A stretch of 64,000 bases of DNA from Liquorilactobacillus nagelii DSM 13675 (GTDB lineage: Bacteria; Bacillota; Bacilli; Lactobacillales; Lactobacillaceae), in assembly GCF_019444005.1 (NCBI RefSeq), contig NZ_CP049304.1, positions 1,860,001-1,924,000 on the forward strand. Reading direction: 5' to 3'. Made by a program: the position numbers and the translations under genes. The notes beneath the pieces were generated by a model. The model did no database searches, was not told the origin of the DNA, and worked only from the letters and a program-made list of their open reading frames with translations. Positions 9,168-17,529 of this stretch are shown piece after piece (position 1 is the stretch's first letter; every line of letters starts with the position of its first letter).

Positions 9168-9196
9168 TTTTCATCGCAGTAAATTTGGTGTACAAT
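9168..9196 (+). promoter_or_regulatory. mntH promoter
   Basis: TTTTCA (9168-9173) and TACAAT (9191-9196) are separated by 17 bp, with the mntH ribosome site 20 bp downstream. Confidence 0.6.
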
Positions 9197-9233
9197 TAAT
9201 TCAGCTCAGGAATATTGAAAGGTGGTTATCATT

Positions 9234-10808
9234 TTGAGCGAAGAAAAATCTAAGCATCAACGGCATAAGCTAATTGAATATGCCAATGGCCCTTCACTAG
9301 AAGAAATTAATGGAACAGTTTCAGTTCCCCACGGTAAAGGCTTTTGGAAAACTTTATTTGCTTATTCCGGCCCAGGCGCTTTAGTTGCGGTTGGTTATAT
9401 GGATCCCGGTAACTGGTCAACTTCCATCACAGGTGGACAAAATTTCCAATATTTACTAATGTCCGTCATCTTAATGTCAAGCTTGATTGCGATGTTATTA
9501 CAATACATGGCAGCCAAACTTGGAATTGTGAGCCAAATGGATCTTGCCCAAGCTATTCGCGCTAGAACTGGAAAAGCTTTAGGAATTGTTTTGTGGATTT
9601 TAACTGAACTTGCAATTATGGCAACTGATATCGCTGAAGTTATCGGTGCCGCTATTGCTCTTTATTTATTGTTCCACATCCCATTAGTTATTGCGGTCTT
9701 TATCACCGTATTCGATGTTTTGCTCTTATTATTACTGACAAAAATTGGTTTCCGTAAAATTGAAGCAATTGTTGTTTGCCTAATTTTAGTTATTTTATTT
9801 GTTTTTGTTTATCAAGTTGCTTTATCTGACCCATCTTGGGGAAGCGTCTTTAAGGGTTTAATCCCAACAAGTCAAACTTTCTCATCATCAGTTAAGGTTG
9901 GTGGTGAAACTCCGTTAAATGGCGCTTTAGGAATTATCGGGGCAACTGTTATGCCGCATAATCTGTACTTGCACTCAGCTATTTCACAGACTCGTAAAAT
10001 TGACCATAACGATGAAGAAGACGTGGCTCAAGCTGTTCGCTTTTCTGCTTGGGATTCTAATATCCAGCTAACAGCTGCTTTCTTTGTTAATGCTTTGTTG
10101 TTAATCATGGGAGTTGCAGTTTTCAAGACTGGTGCCGTAAAAGATCCTTCATTCTTCGGACTGTTCCAAGCTTTATCTGATACCTCAACATTGAGCAATG
10201 GAGTTTTGATCAGTGTTGCGCGTTCTGGAATCCTTTCAACTTTGTTTGCGGTTGCTTTGTTAGCATCTGGTCAAAATTCGACTATTACCGGAACTTTAAC
10301 TGGTCAGGTCATCATGGAAGGTTTCGTTCATATGCGGATGCCATTATGGTTACGTCGTTTGGTAACTCGATTGATTTCAGTTATCCCTGTTTTAATCTGT
10401 GTTTCGATGACAGGTGGTCAAACAGCTATCCAACAACATGAAGCTTTAAATGATTTGATGAATAATTCACAGGTTTTCTTAGCTTTCGCGTTGCCATTTT
10501 CAATGTTACCGCTATTGATGATGACTGATAGTCGTTTAGAGATGGGTAAATTTAAAAATGCGCTTTGGATTAAAGTTCTTGGCTGGCTATCGGTTGTTGG
10601 TTTAACCTACTTGAACTTAATTGGTCTGCCAGGTCAGTTTGAAGGCTTCTTGGGTAGCAATGCCTCGAAGAGTGCTTTAGCTATGGCTGATACTTTATCC
10701 TATATTGTAATTTTCGCTGTTTTAGCCTTATTAGTTTGGACAGTTGTTGAACTTTATTTAGGCAACAAACGGGTTGAACGTGAGCAAGCAGCTGCAGTAG
10801 CTAAATAA
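9234..10808 (+). CDS. mntH: NRAMP manganese/proton symporter MntH
   Basis: A 524-residue NRAMP-family transporter importing Mn2+ (and other divalent metals) with protons. The family motifs are visible: GYMDPGNW in TM1 (metal-binding Asp and Asn) and GATVMPHNLYLHSA in TM6 (metal-site Met and His), with eleven or so TM segments. The chosen start is TTG 9234 because AAAGGTGG ends 8 nt upstream; a GTG at 9222 lies inside that ribosome site. A universal stress protein follows 22 bp downstream, probably in the same transcript. A putative MntR operator upstream suggests repression by manganese. Confidence 0.95.
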   Translation: MSEEKSKHQRHKLIEYANGPSLEEINGTVSVPHGKGFWKTLFAYSGPGALVAVGYMDPGNWSTSITGGQNFQYLLMSVILMSSLIAMLLQYMAAKLGIVSQMDLAQAIRARTGKALGIVLWILTELAIMATDIAEVIGAAIALYLLFHIPLVIAVFITVFDVLLLLLLTKIGFRKIEAIVVCLILVILFVFVYQVALSDPSWGSVFKGLIPTSQTFSSSVKVGGETPLNGALGIIGATVMPHNLYLHSAISQTRKIDHNDEEDVAQAVRFSAWDSNIQLTAAFFVNALLLIMGVAVFKTGAVKDPSFFGLFQALSDTSTLSNGVLISVARSGILSTLFAVALLASGQNSTITGTLTGQVIMEGFVHMRMPLWLRRLVTRLISVIPVLICVSMTGGQTAIQQHEALNDLMNNSQVFLAFALPFSMLPLLMMTDSRLEMGKFKNALWIKVLGWLSVVGLTYLNLIGLPGQFEGFLGSNASKSALAMADTLSYIVIFAVLALLVWTVVELYLGNKRVEREQAAAVAK

Positions 10809-10830
10809 TCTGCCAAGGGAGTGTATACAA

Positions 10831-11262
10831 ATGAATGATGATTTTAAACGAATCTTAGTTGGCGTTGATGATTCAGGAGATGCCCTACTAGCCTTTAATT
10901 ATGCTATTAAGCGAGCAAAAATCAGTAATGCTGAGTTAGTTATCGTTTCAGTGCTTGAAAGCAATGAAATGAGTGTTTATCAAGCTTTAAGTAAAGATTA
11001 CATTCATGGTGAACGTGAAGAGCTTGAACAACACATTCTCAAATACCAAAAACAAGCTCAAGATGCCGGAGTCAAAAAAGTACGTTCGATTGTTGCAGAA
11101 GGTAACGCTGGTGAAACAATCGTCAAAGATGTGATTCCGCATGTTGAACCTGATTTACTGATTATCGGTTCTTGTGCTAAAAAAGGACTTGCACGGCGCT
11201 TTGGTAGTCAAGCTGCTTATATGGCTAAGTACTCACCGATTTCCGTCCTAGTAATTCGTTAA
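10831..11262 (+). CDS. Universal stress protein UspA family
   Basis: A 143-residue single-domain UspA protein: N-terminal ILVGVDDSGDALLAF and the ATP-loop-type C-terminal segment IIGSCAKKGLARRFGS...ISVLVIR. The glycine pattern G-x2-G-x9-G(S/T) is only partly kept, so ATP binding is uncertain. It is cotranscribed with mntH (22 bp gap, own AGGGAG ribosome site), an arrangement seen in many lactobacilli. It may help in stress adaptation linked to metal status; no specific activity can be assigned. Confidence 0.9.
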   Translation: MNDDFKRILVGVDDSGDALLAFNYAIKRAKISNAELVIVSVLESNEMSVYQALSKDYIHGEREELEQHILKYQKQAQDAGVKKVRSIVAEGNAGETIVKDVIPHVEPDLLIIGSCAKKGLARRFGSQAAYMAKYSPISVLVIR

Positions 11263-11304
11263 AAGCATTGAAGTGTGGTAATATCTTAGACCGATCATCT
11301 AAGC

Positions 11305-11347
11305 AAATAAGGAGCAAGTTCATAAGATATGAACTTGCTCCTTATTT
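11305..11347. terminator. Bidirectional terminator between uspA and the GlsB-like gene
   Basis: A perfect 19-bp stem (11305-11323 with 11329-11347) with a 5-nt loop, flanked by A- and T-rich tracts. Confidence 0.92.
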
Positions 11348-11371
11348 AATTTGATGAATTTTTAAATTAAC

Positions 11372-11617
11372 TTATCTCTTGGAAAGAACCCAAGAAACAA
11401 TCCAAACCAGCACAACTGCACCGATGATTGAAGGAATAACTGCCATTCCTGCTAACTGTGGTCCCCAGGAGCCCAAAACAGCCTCACCAATTGCTGAACC
11501 GACTAATCCAGCAATAATATTGCTAATCCACCCCATCGATTTACCCTTGCTAGTAATCGCACCTGCAATTGCACCGATAACTGCACCAATAATTAAAACC
11601 CATAACCAATGAAACAT
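11372..11617 (-). CDS. GlsB/YeaQ/YmgE family stress membrane protein
   Basis: An 81-residue protein with three hydrophobic Gly/Ala-rich segments (about 5-22, 30-50 and 55-77) and the family segments GAVIGAIAG and NIIAGLVGS. Members of this transglycosylase-associated (PF04226) family are small inner-membrane proteins induced by general stress in Gram-positives. The downstream side ends at the terminator shared with uspA. It follows the CsbD-like gene on the same strand with a 37-bp gap, so the two stress genes may be cotranscribed. Confidence 0.88.
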   Translation of the reverse strand: MFHWLWVLIIGAVIGAIAGAITSKGKSMGWISNIIAGLVGSAIGEAVLGSWGPQLAGMAVIPSIIGAVVLVWIVSWVLSKR

Positions 11618-11654
11618 ATGTCATTTCCCCTTTCTAACTTAGGCCTTGATTAAG

Positions 11655-11849
11655 CTAATCTTTATGTTGATCAATTTTTTCTTTAATTGTATCAGCGGCT
11701 TCATCCAACTTCTCTTTAGCCTTACCAAAAAGATTTTGGCCTTTGCCTTGTGCTTCGCGAGCTTTGTCACCAGTAACTTTACCTTCAGTTTCTTTGGCTT
11801 TACCAGCAACTTTATCTTTGGTATTCTTCATTTTATCTTCAAATGACAT
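11655..11849 (-). CDS. CsbD family stress protein
   Basis: A 64-residue, very hydrophilic Lys/Glu/Gly/Ala-rich protein matching the CsbD/YjbJ pattern (repeated KxKxxxGKxxx helices). Such proteins are small, abundant and general-stress induced, with no known biochemical activity. The start is ATG 11847-11849 after GGGAGGGG; an upstream in-frame start would place the ribosome site inside the coding region. It is upstream of the GlsB-like gene, consistent with a joint stress unit. Confidence 0.88.
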   Translation of the reverse strand: MSFEDKMKNTKDKVAGKAKETEGKVTGDKAREAQGKGQNLFGKAKEKLDEAADTIKEKIDQHKD

Positions 11850-12100
11850 AATTAGCCCCTCCCTCAAGTCTATTATAGTGGTTTAAAAATAAACTAATTC
11901 TCAATTAGTTCCATATAAATGTTATCATGTCACAAAATTTTATTCAAATTTTACGCTTTATTAAACAATTTTTACCGTCTAATAACAAATAACTTAACCA
12001 GGTCAAACAATTCAATTAACACACTTATGATAAAATCAATAAGGAGTTATTTAAACTGATTTCAGCTTTTAATAAAAAATTATCAAAGGAGAATTATTAC

Positions 12101-13543
12101 ATGAAAAAGTTCAGCCGATCATGGATTATGGCGGCAATTTTCATCGCAACTTTTATGACTTCGGTTGAGGTAACAATTGTCACAACCGCTTTACCAGAAA
12201 TCATCAGTGCATTGCACGGACTGCGATTTCAGAGTTGGATTATGAGTTCTTATTTATTAACAACCGCTATCTCAACCCTAATTTATGGAAAATTAGCCGA
12301 TACTTACGGTAGAAAAATATTATTTCAATTGGGCGTAATCTTATTTACCCTTGGTTCATTTCTTAGTGGCATTTCCGTTAATATTTTTTGGTTAATTGCT
12401 GCTCGAGCACTCCAAGGATGTGGTGCCGGAGCAGTTATTCCGCTAACATTCACAATTATCGCTGATGTCTACACATTTAAAGAACGTGCCCGCATTATGG
12501 CTTTCACTAATACAGCTTGGGGACTCTCAGCTTTAATCGGTCCCCTTTTAGGTGGCCTTCTAGTAGAAAACTTATCATGGCACTGGGTATTTTTTGTCAA
12601 TGTACCCTTAGGAATCCTCGTCTGGTTAATTATGCATTTCCGCTATATAGAAGCACCGATCCCACACAGTCAAATGAAAATTGATAGTTGGGGCTGTTGG
12701 TGGTTGGCAAGTGGTCTGACAGCGCTGCTAATCGGCATTCAACTGTTACAACAAATTCCTTTAGTCGGTTGGTTGCTGATAATTGTTTCTCTAGGCTTGT
12801 TAGTTGTTTTTCTTTTTCATGAACAGCGCAGTGGCTATCCATTATTACCACTAACCATCTTTAAAAACAAAACTTTTAATGTTCAAATTATCACTGCCAC
12901 TATTTTAAGCGGCATTTTAATTGGCTATCAAATCTATTTTCCAATTTGGTTACAATCTTTATATCATATTGGCGCAACAGAGGCCGGCTTAGTAGTTACA
13001 TCTAGCTCTGTTTGCTGGCTAGCCGCCTCGTTTGCTATTGGCCGACTATTGAGTAATTTTGCTCCACGGAAAATTGCATTGGTAGTAATTGCAGTTCAAG
13101 CTACCGCATATCTCGGACTATTATTGGCTGGAAGTCATTTCCCTTATTGGCTGTTTTATTTTGTAGCAGCTGTTAGTGGGGGCGGGATGGGTATTGTGAT
13201 TACAATGAATATCATGTTAAGCCAGCAGTTGGTTCCAACCAAATTAATTGCTTCAGCCAGTGCAGTTGTCACTCTTGGTCGTTCACTAGGGCAAACGCTA
13301 TTTACAGGTGTTTACGGATCAATTTTTAACTTGGTATTAGCATTTCATTTACCAAAAAGTTTACAGAAATCGATCAATCAAGTCATTACCGGAAAAAGCG
13401 CTGGTCTAACCAGCAAAGACTTATCGCTCGTTAAATCAGCACTTTTAAGTGGTTTACATTCAGTTTTCTTTTTAGTAATTGGTTTGTTCATTCTAGTATT
13501 ATTGTGTAATTGGTTTGATCCCAATCGCAAAATTATCAGCTGA
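12101..13543 (+). CDS. DHA2-type MFS multidrug efflux transporter
   Basis: A 480-residue major facilitator with about 14 TM segments, as in the EmrB/QacA (DHA2) group. Motif D1-like FMTSVEVTIVTTALP lies in TM1, motif A GKLADTYGRK in loop 2-3, and motif C-like WGLSALIGPLLGG in TM5. It is expected to export drugs or amphiphiles by proton antiport. ATG follows AAAGGAG. The 3' end overlaps the convergent oxidoreductase gene by 8 bp. No dedicated regulator is adjacent. Confidence 0.9.
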   Translation: MKKFSRSWIMAAIFIATFMTSVEVTIVTTALPEIISALHGLRFQSWIMSSYLLTTAISTLIYGKLADTYGRKILFQLGVILFTLGSFLSGISVNIFWLIAARALQGCGAGAVIPLTFTIIADVYTFKERARIMAFTNTAWGLSALIGPLLGGLLVENLSWHWVFFVNVPLGILVWLIMHFRYIEAPIPHSQMKIDSWGCWWLASGLTALLIGIQLLQQIPLVGWLLIIVSLGLLVVFLFHEQRSGYPLLPLTIFKNKTFNVQIITATILSGILIGYQIYFPIWLQSLYHIGATEAGLVVTSSSVCWLAASFAIGRLLSNFAPRKIALVVIAVQATAYLGLLLAGSHFPYWLFYFVAAVSGGGMGIVITMNIMLSQQLVPTKLIASASAVVTLGRSLGQTLFTGVYGSIFNLVLAFHLPKSLQKSINQVITGKSAGLTSKDLSLVKSALLSGLHSVFFLVIGLFILVLLCNWFDPNRKIIS

Positions 13544-14645
13544 AATCCATTGTTTCTGCGAAATTAGTTTCTAAAAAATATTGCATAGCTTTCGGAATGT
13601 CAAGTTCATCCATTTCTTGACGATCGAGCTGATAACGAAGATGCTCCGTTTGACCAGCTCGAATTTTTTCCAGCCATTCCGGTTCTCTTAATAGTTCTCG
13701 TCCCATAGCAGCAAAGGTTGCACCTTGTGAAATAGTTTTGCTAACTTCAATTGGAGTAGCTAAGCTTCCAACCACAATTAATGGCTTACGTTGCTGTAAA
13801 ACAGTTAAAATCTGTTGATTAATCGGCAAAGGACTTTCTTTCGATTGTAGAGCTGGCCGCCAAGCTGATCCTAATGAAGTATGCAGATAATCAAGTGGAC
13901 TGCTTGCTAAAGCCTCAACTAACTCCAGAGTATCAGTTAACCTGATCCCTGGAGTTTCGATTTCTTCTGGCGAAAAACGATAACCTAATAAAAATGGATG
14001 GCGAGCATAGCGACGGATTACTTGATGTGCTTCTTCAACAACTGCTAAGGGTAAGCGCAACCGATTTTTTAAATTTCCACCCCATTTGTCGTGGCGCCGA
14101 TTACTATGAGGAGAGAAAAATTGCTGCAATAAATAAGTATTAGCGCCATGCAGTTCAACTCCATCAAAACCCGCTAGAATTGCCCTTCGAGTTGCTTTAC
14201 CAAAATCAACAATTAACTGTTCAATCTCAGCATTAGTCATTTCAGCTGGTATTTCTGCTTGTGGACGAACTGCAGCGATAGCGCTAGCACTTTGAGGCTG
14301 TACTCCACGTAAAATTTTTGAATTCGTCATTCGTCCGGCACTGAATAACTGCAAAATTGCTTTGCTGCCTCGAGTTTTTATAGCTCCTGCCAATTCTGTT
14401 AAGCTCGGCAGCAATCGATCGTCAGCCGCTGAGAGTTCACCTTCAAAGCCTTTACCACGTGAATTTACATTGGCGACCGCAGTAATAATCATTCCAACTC
14501 CTGAACGCCGCCGATAAAATTGCAATTCATCTGTAGTTACACTTCCATCAAAAAAACTGGATTGAGTCGTCATCGGAGCCATTACAATCCGATTATTTAT
14601 TTGCATGCCATTTGAAAAATGATACGGTTCTAAAAATTTCTCCAT
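13536..14645 (-). CDS. Old Yellow Enzyme family NADH:flavin oxidoreductase
   Basis: A 369-residue FMN-binding TIM-barrel enzyme. It shows the OYE start NRIVMAPMTT, the active-site region GFDGVELHGANTYLLQQFFSPHSNRRHDKWGG (His, Asn and the YLLQQF block) and the late phosphate-binding segment. OYE-like enzymes reduce activated double bonds or oxidise NADH; the physiological substrate is unknown. GGAGG lies 11 nt before the ATG. Its stop overlaps the efflux pump gene tail to tail. Confidence 0.9.
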   Translation of the reverse strand: MEKFLEPYHFSNGMQINNRIVMAPMTTQSSFFDGSVTTDELQFYRRRSGVGMIITAVANVNSRGKGFEGELSAADDRLLPSLTELAGAIKTRGSKAILQLFSAGRMTNSKILRGVQPQSASAIAAVRPQAEIPAEMTNAEIEQLIVDFGKATRRAILAGFDGVELHGANTYLLQQFFSPHSNRRHDKWGGNLKNRLRLPLAVVEEAHQVIRRYARHPFLLGYRFSPEEIETPGIRLTDTLELVEALASSPLDYLHTSLGSAWRPALQSKESPLPINQQILTVLQQRKPLIVVGSLATPIEVSKTISQGATFAAMGRELLREPEWLEKIRAGQTEHLRYQLDRQEMDELDIPKAMQYFLETNFAETMDFS

Positions 14646-14956
14646 CTTGTATCAGCCTCCGTTTATAAAAACGCTATCAATCATTATAGTTAATTAACAT
14701 CATATCTGCAATTCCCGTTAAACTTATCTAACTAACATTTACTAGATCTTTACTAATTCACAGCCAAAAAGTTACTTACTTGTTTTATATTGATTATAGC
14801 GTGTTGTTTGTTTGAAATTCAGTTGTTTTTTTTATTTAGATGACTATAATTAATGGCTGGAATTGAACTATGACATCAAAAACTATCATATCAAAAAATT
14901 ATTTTTGGTTTAAAATCAAATATCTGCAAAAATTATATATTATGAGGAGATCTAGT
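14646..14956. other. Intergenic region with a forward promoter
   Basis: About 310 bp between divergent genes. For the forward gene I see TTGTTT (14823-14828), a 16-bp spacer and TATAAT (14845-14850). No terminator, structured leader or small gene is evident in the rest. Confidence 0.5.
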
Positions 14957-15652
14957 ATGTTACCACAAACACTTATTTTCGGACATCGCGGCTATCCAAA
15001 AAAATTCCCAGAAAACTCTCTGGCTGGGTTTCGTTATGCTGTCCAACAAGAAATTGACGGTCTGGAGTTTGATGTTCATCTGACCAAAGATCAAGTTCCA
15101 ATTGTTATGCACGATGAAAAAATTGATCGGACCAGTAATGGACATGGGCAAATTAATCAATTAACTTTAAATGAAATCCGCCAGTATCACCTTAGCAATG
15201 GAGAAAAGATTCCAACTCTAAGCGAATTTTTGCATGTAGTTGCTGAGAACCCAGTTCAACTTAACCTGGAATTAAAAACCGACAAAATTCATTACGCTGG
15301 AATCGAGCAATTAGTCTTAAAAATGATTGCCCAGGCCCCCTTAGCTAAACCGGTAATTTTCTCATCTTTTAATCTGCCTACCTTGAAAATTTGTCAAGAA
15401 TTGGTACCCCAAGGTCAATATTGCTGGTTAACTAAACATCGGGTTGACAATCCACAAAAATTCATTCAACAAGAACATTTGGCTGGCTTGCACCTACACC
15501 ATTATCAAGCCGGCATTGCCTGTCAGCGAATCTGGACAATTGACAATACATTAATTGCCCGGCGTCTATTAAAAAACCAAGTTGCTGGTATTATTACAAA
15601 TGATTTTGAAAAAATTCGACATCTCAGAGATACGGCTGTCACTACAAATTAA
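14957..15652 (+). CDS. Glycerophosphodiester phosphodiesterase (GDPD)
   Basis: A 231-residue cytoplasmic GDPD of the UgpQ/YqiK type. HRG at 10-12, PENS at 18-21, acidic metal ligands ExD (Glu37, Asp39) and HDE at 52-54 are all present. It hydrolyses glycerophosphodiesters to glycerol-3-phosphate and an alcohol, feeding the G3P pool used by the glp genes. The start is ATG 14957 after GAGGAG; the frame is open further upstream but without a ribosome site. No signal peptide, so it acts on internalised substrate. Confidence 0.9.
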   Translation: MLPQTLIFGHRGYPKKFPENSLAGFRYAVQQEIDGLEFDVHLTKDQVPIVMHDEKIDRTSNGHGQINQLTLNEIRQYHLSNGEKIPTLSEFLHVVAENPVQLNLELKTDKIHYAGIEQLVLKMIAQAPLAKPVIFSSFNLPTLKICQELVPQGQYCWLTKHRVDNPQKFIQQEHLAGLHLHHYQAGIACQRIWTIDNTLIARRLLKNQVAGIITNDFEKIRHLRDTAVTTN

Positions 15653-15690
15653 TAAAAACGACATTGTTTGTTTCTTTAATTTTTGTTTTG

Positions 15691-15703
15691 CACAACTTTT
15701 GTG
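15691..15703. promoter_or_regulatory. Inverted repeat in the rrf2 promoter region
   Basis: CACAA-CTT-TTGTG is a perfect short dyad just upstream of the TATAAC-like -10 of the Rrf2-family gene; it could be an autoregulatory operator. The evidence is position and symmetry only. Confidence 0.35.
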
Positions 15704-15746
15704 TTATTATAACATTAAAAGTAACAGCAGAAAGGAGAAATATTCA

Positions 15747-16190
15747 ATGGCTAATAATCGGTTAAGCGATTTATTGCATATTTTGGTTTATGTTCAATTA
15801 CATCAAAATCAAAAATTAACTAGTGATTTAATTGCTAGCAGTTTGAACACTAACCCCAGCTTAGCACGACGCATGATGGGACAATTGCGCAAAGCAGATT
15901 TACTCGAAACCACACAAGGATCAGCATCGCCTAAATTGACCAAGAATCCTGAAAATATTACGATCTTTGATGTTTATTTAGCAACTTGTCCTGATTCCCC
16001 ATTGCTTAAAGTTGACCACAATACTTCTAAAAAATGTCAGGTTGGTAATGCAATTCCCGGTGTTTTAAATAAGTATTATTTAGACATTCAAAGTGCAGCT
16101 GAAGCTAAAATGCGCCATGTAACAATTCAGGATTTAATTAATGATGTTGAGATGAGCATTCGCCATCATCAAATTGCAGTTGAACAATAA
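15747..16190 (+). CDS. Rrf2 family transcriptional regulator
   Basis: A 147-residue winged-helix protein of the Rrf2 family, YwnA-like subgroup: N-terminal LSDLLHILVYVQLHQ, recognition helix NPSLARRMMGQLRKADLLET, then a dimerisation helix. The Cys positions are not the CX2-8CX5-7C cluster of IscR/NsrR, so an Fe-S cofactor is unlikely. ATG 15747 follows GAAAGGAG. The gene stands alone after GDPD with its own promoter, and ends just upstream of the Trp-transporter promoter, but there is no evidence that it controls either. Confidence 0.86.
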   Translation: MANNRLSDLLHILVYVQLHQNQKLTSDLIASSLNTNPSLARRMMGQLRKADLLETTQGSASPKLTKNPENITIFDVYLATCPDSPLLKVDHNTSKKCQVGNAIPGVLNKYYLDIQSAAEAKMRHVTIQDLINDVEMSIRHHQIAVEQ

Positions 16191-16224
16191 TTAATTTTTA
16201 GCAACAACTTTATTATTCAAAGGG

Positions 16225-16253
16225 TTGACAAATAATTCTTTCTTTTCTATACT
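16225..16253 (+). promoter_or_regulatory. Strong promoter of the trpXYZ-like operon
   Basis: Consensus TTGACA (16225-16230), a 17-bp spacer and TATACT (16248-16253). Transcription should start near 16260, giving a leader of about 270 nt before the first transporter gene. Confidence 0.8.
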
Positions 16254-16286
16254 GAAAAGCAATTAATCACGAAGGGACGAAAAACT

Positions 16287-16349
16287 ATGGTAGAAATCAG
16301 CTTAAACAATTTGCATACCGCTTGGCAAAGCCGGCTGAGCAGATTGTAA
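16287..16349 (+). CDS. Putative 20-aa leader peptide with a Trp codon
   Basis: A short frame ATG 16287 to TAA 16347-16349, preceded by GAAGGGA at a good distance. It lies in the first 90 nt of the transporter transcript. The peptide has a single Trp at codon 13 (16323-16325) and ends SRLSRL. Its stop codon overlaps the 5' arm of the first leader hairpin, the usual arrangement in translation-coupled attenuators. The role is inferred; there is no sequence family to compare with. Confidence 0.55.
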   Translation: MVEISLNNLHTAWQSRLSRL

Positions 16350-16487
16350 TTCGAAACTCACGGATACAATCTGGCAAACAGTTTGTATCTGTGCCGGCTG
16401 ATTTTTCGTAGTTACAAAAGCCTGCATGGACAAAACAGCAGGCTTGGTTAAGGGCAAACCAGGGCATGCTGGTTTGCCTTTTTTGTT
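16329..16487 (+). promoter_or_regulatory. Transcription attenuator with competing hairpins and terminator
   Basis: Hairpin A pairs 16340-16348 with 16365-16373. Hairpin B pairs 16359-16369 with 16383-16393 and excludes A. Hairpin C pairs 16418-16425 with 16438-16445. The final terminator D pairs 16453-16462 with 16469-16478 and is followed by six T. GCAAAC at 16374-16379 repeats the left arm of D, so when B cannot form it could pair with the right arm of D and prevent termination. GCCGGCTGA is repeated at 16330 and 16393. There is no T-box GGTGG core, so this is not a T-box. Confidence 0.65.
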
Positions 16488-16527
16488 TATTTCAGCCCAA
16501 ACAAATTATTTTTTGGGGGAATCATTT

Positions 16528-17529
16528 ATGAAAAGAATGTCAGCACTAATTGCCGCTTTAGCTATTTTTCTAGGATTTGCTTTTTTCATGACTAAAAATA
16601 CATCTTCAAGCAGTAGTAAAAAAAAGATGCCAACTATTGGAATCCTACAGTTGATGACTCATCCAGCCCTTAATCAAATCCATCATGGATTTATTGCTGG
16701 ATTAAAAGAATATGGTTATGTACCAGGCAAAAATATAAAAATTGATTTTCAAAATGCACAAGGTGATCAAAGTAACTTGAAAACTATGAGTACTAAATTT
16801 GCTAACGAAAATGTCAGCTTAATGGCTGGAATTGCAACTCCAGCTGCGCAAGCTTTAGCTAATGCAGCCGGTAAGTCTACCCCAGTCATCTTGGCTGGAA
16901 TTACTGATCCGGCCGGTGGCGGCTTAGTTAAATCTGATCGTCATCCTGGCGCAAATATTACCGGGACCTCTGGCGAATCACCTTTAAAAAAACAATTACA
17001 GTTAATCCGAACAGTTCTTCCAACTGCTAAAACTATCGGAATTATCTACACTTCTTCTGATCATGGCGGATCATATAACGCAAAAAAGTTTGCCAGAATC
17101 TGCAAAGCTGAAGGTATTAATTACAAATTATATACAATTGCCAGCACCAATGATATGCAGCAAGTTGCTGAACAAATGGTTTCTCAAGTTGATGCTGTCT
17201 ACGCCCCACAAGATAATGGTGTTGCTTCTGCTATGAAAACTTTAACCAACGTTGCCAATCAGTCCAAAATTCCTGTTTTTCCCTCGGCTGACACGATGGT
17301 CAAGGATGGCGGTTTAGCATCATATGCCATCAGTCAATATGACTTGGGCAAGGTTGCTGGTGAAATGGCTGCTCAAGTCTTACGCGGCCGTAAAACCACG
17401 AATTTTCCGGTAGCCTACATTACCAAAGGAAAATATGTTATCAATACAAAAGAAGCTAAAATTTTAGGCATTCAACTGCCAGATAACATTGTAAAACAAG
17501 CAGAGACGAAAGGAGAAGTGTTCAAATGA
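16528..17529 (+). CDS. trpX: ABC transporter substrate-binding protein, TrpX type
   Basis: A 333-residue binding protein of family PF04392. It has an N-terminal hydrophobic segment (about residues 4-20) without a lipobox Cys, then a Ser/Lys linker and a two-lobed periplasmic-binding fold starting TIGILQLMTHPALNQI. Streptococcal TrpX proteins of this family bind tryptophan, and the Trp codon in the leader supports the same here, but the ligand is inferred. The start is ATG 16528 after GGGGGA; the frame is open back to 16426, through the terminator, but that is unlikely to be used. The stop overlaps trpY by ATGA. Confidence 0.85.
   Translation: MKRMSALIAALAIFLGFAFFMTKNTSSSSSKKKMPTIGILQLMTHPALNQIHHGFIAGLKEYGYVPGKNIKIDFQNAQGDQSNLKTMSTKFANENVSLMAGIATPAAQALANAAGKSTPVILAGITDPAGGGLVKSDRHPGANITGTSGESPLKKQLQLIRTVLPTAKTIGIIYTSSDHGGSYNAKKFARICKAEGINYKLYTIASTNDMQQVAEQMVSQVDAVYAPQDNGVASAMKTLTNVANQSKIPVFPSADTMVKDGGLASYAISQYDLGKVAGEMAAQVLRGRKTTNFPVAYITKGKYVINTKEAKILGIQLPDNIVKQAETKGEVFK

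Noticed and set aside
16426..16527. An N-terminal extension of the TrpX-like protein starting at 16426
   Set aside because: It would run through the terminator hairpin, has no ribosome site, and places 34 non-signal residues before a normal signal segment.
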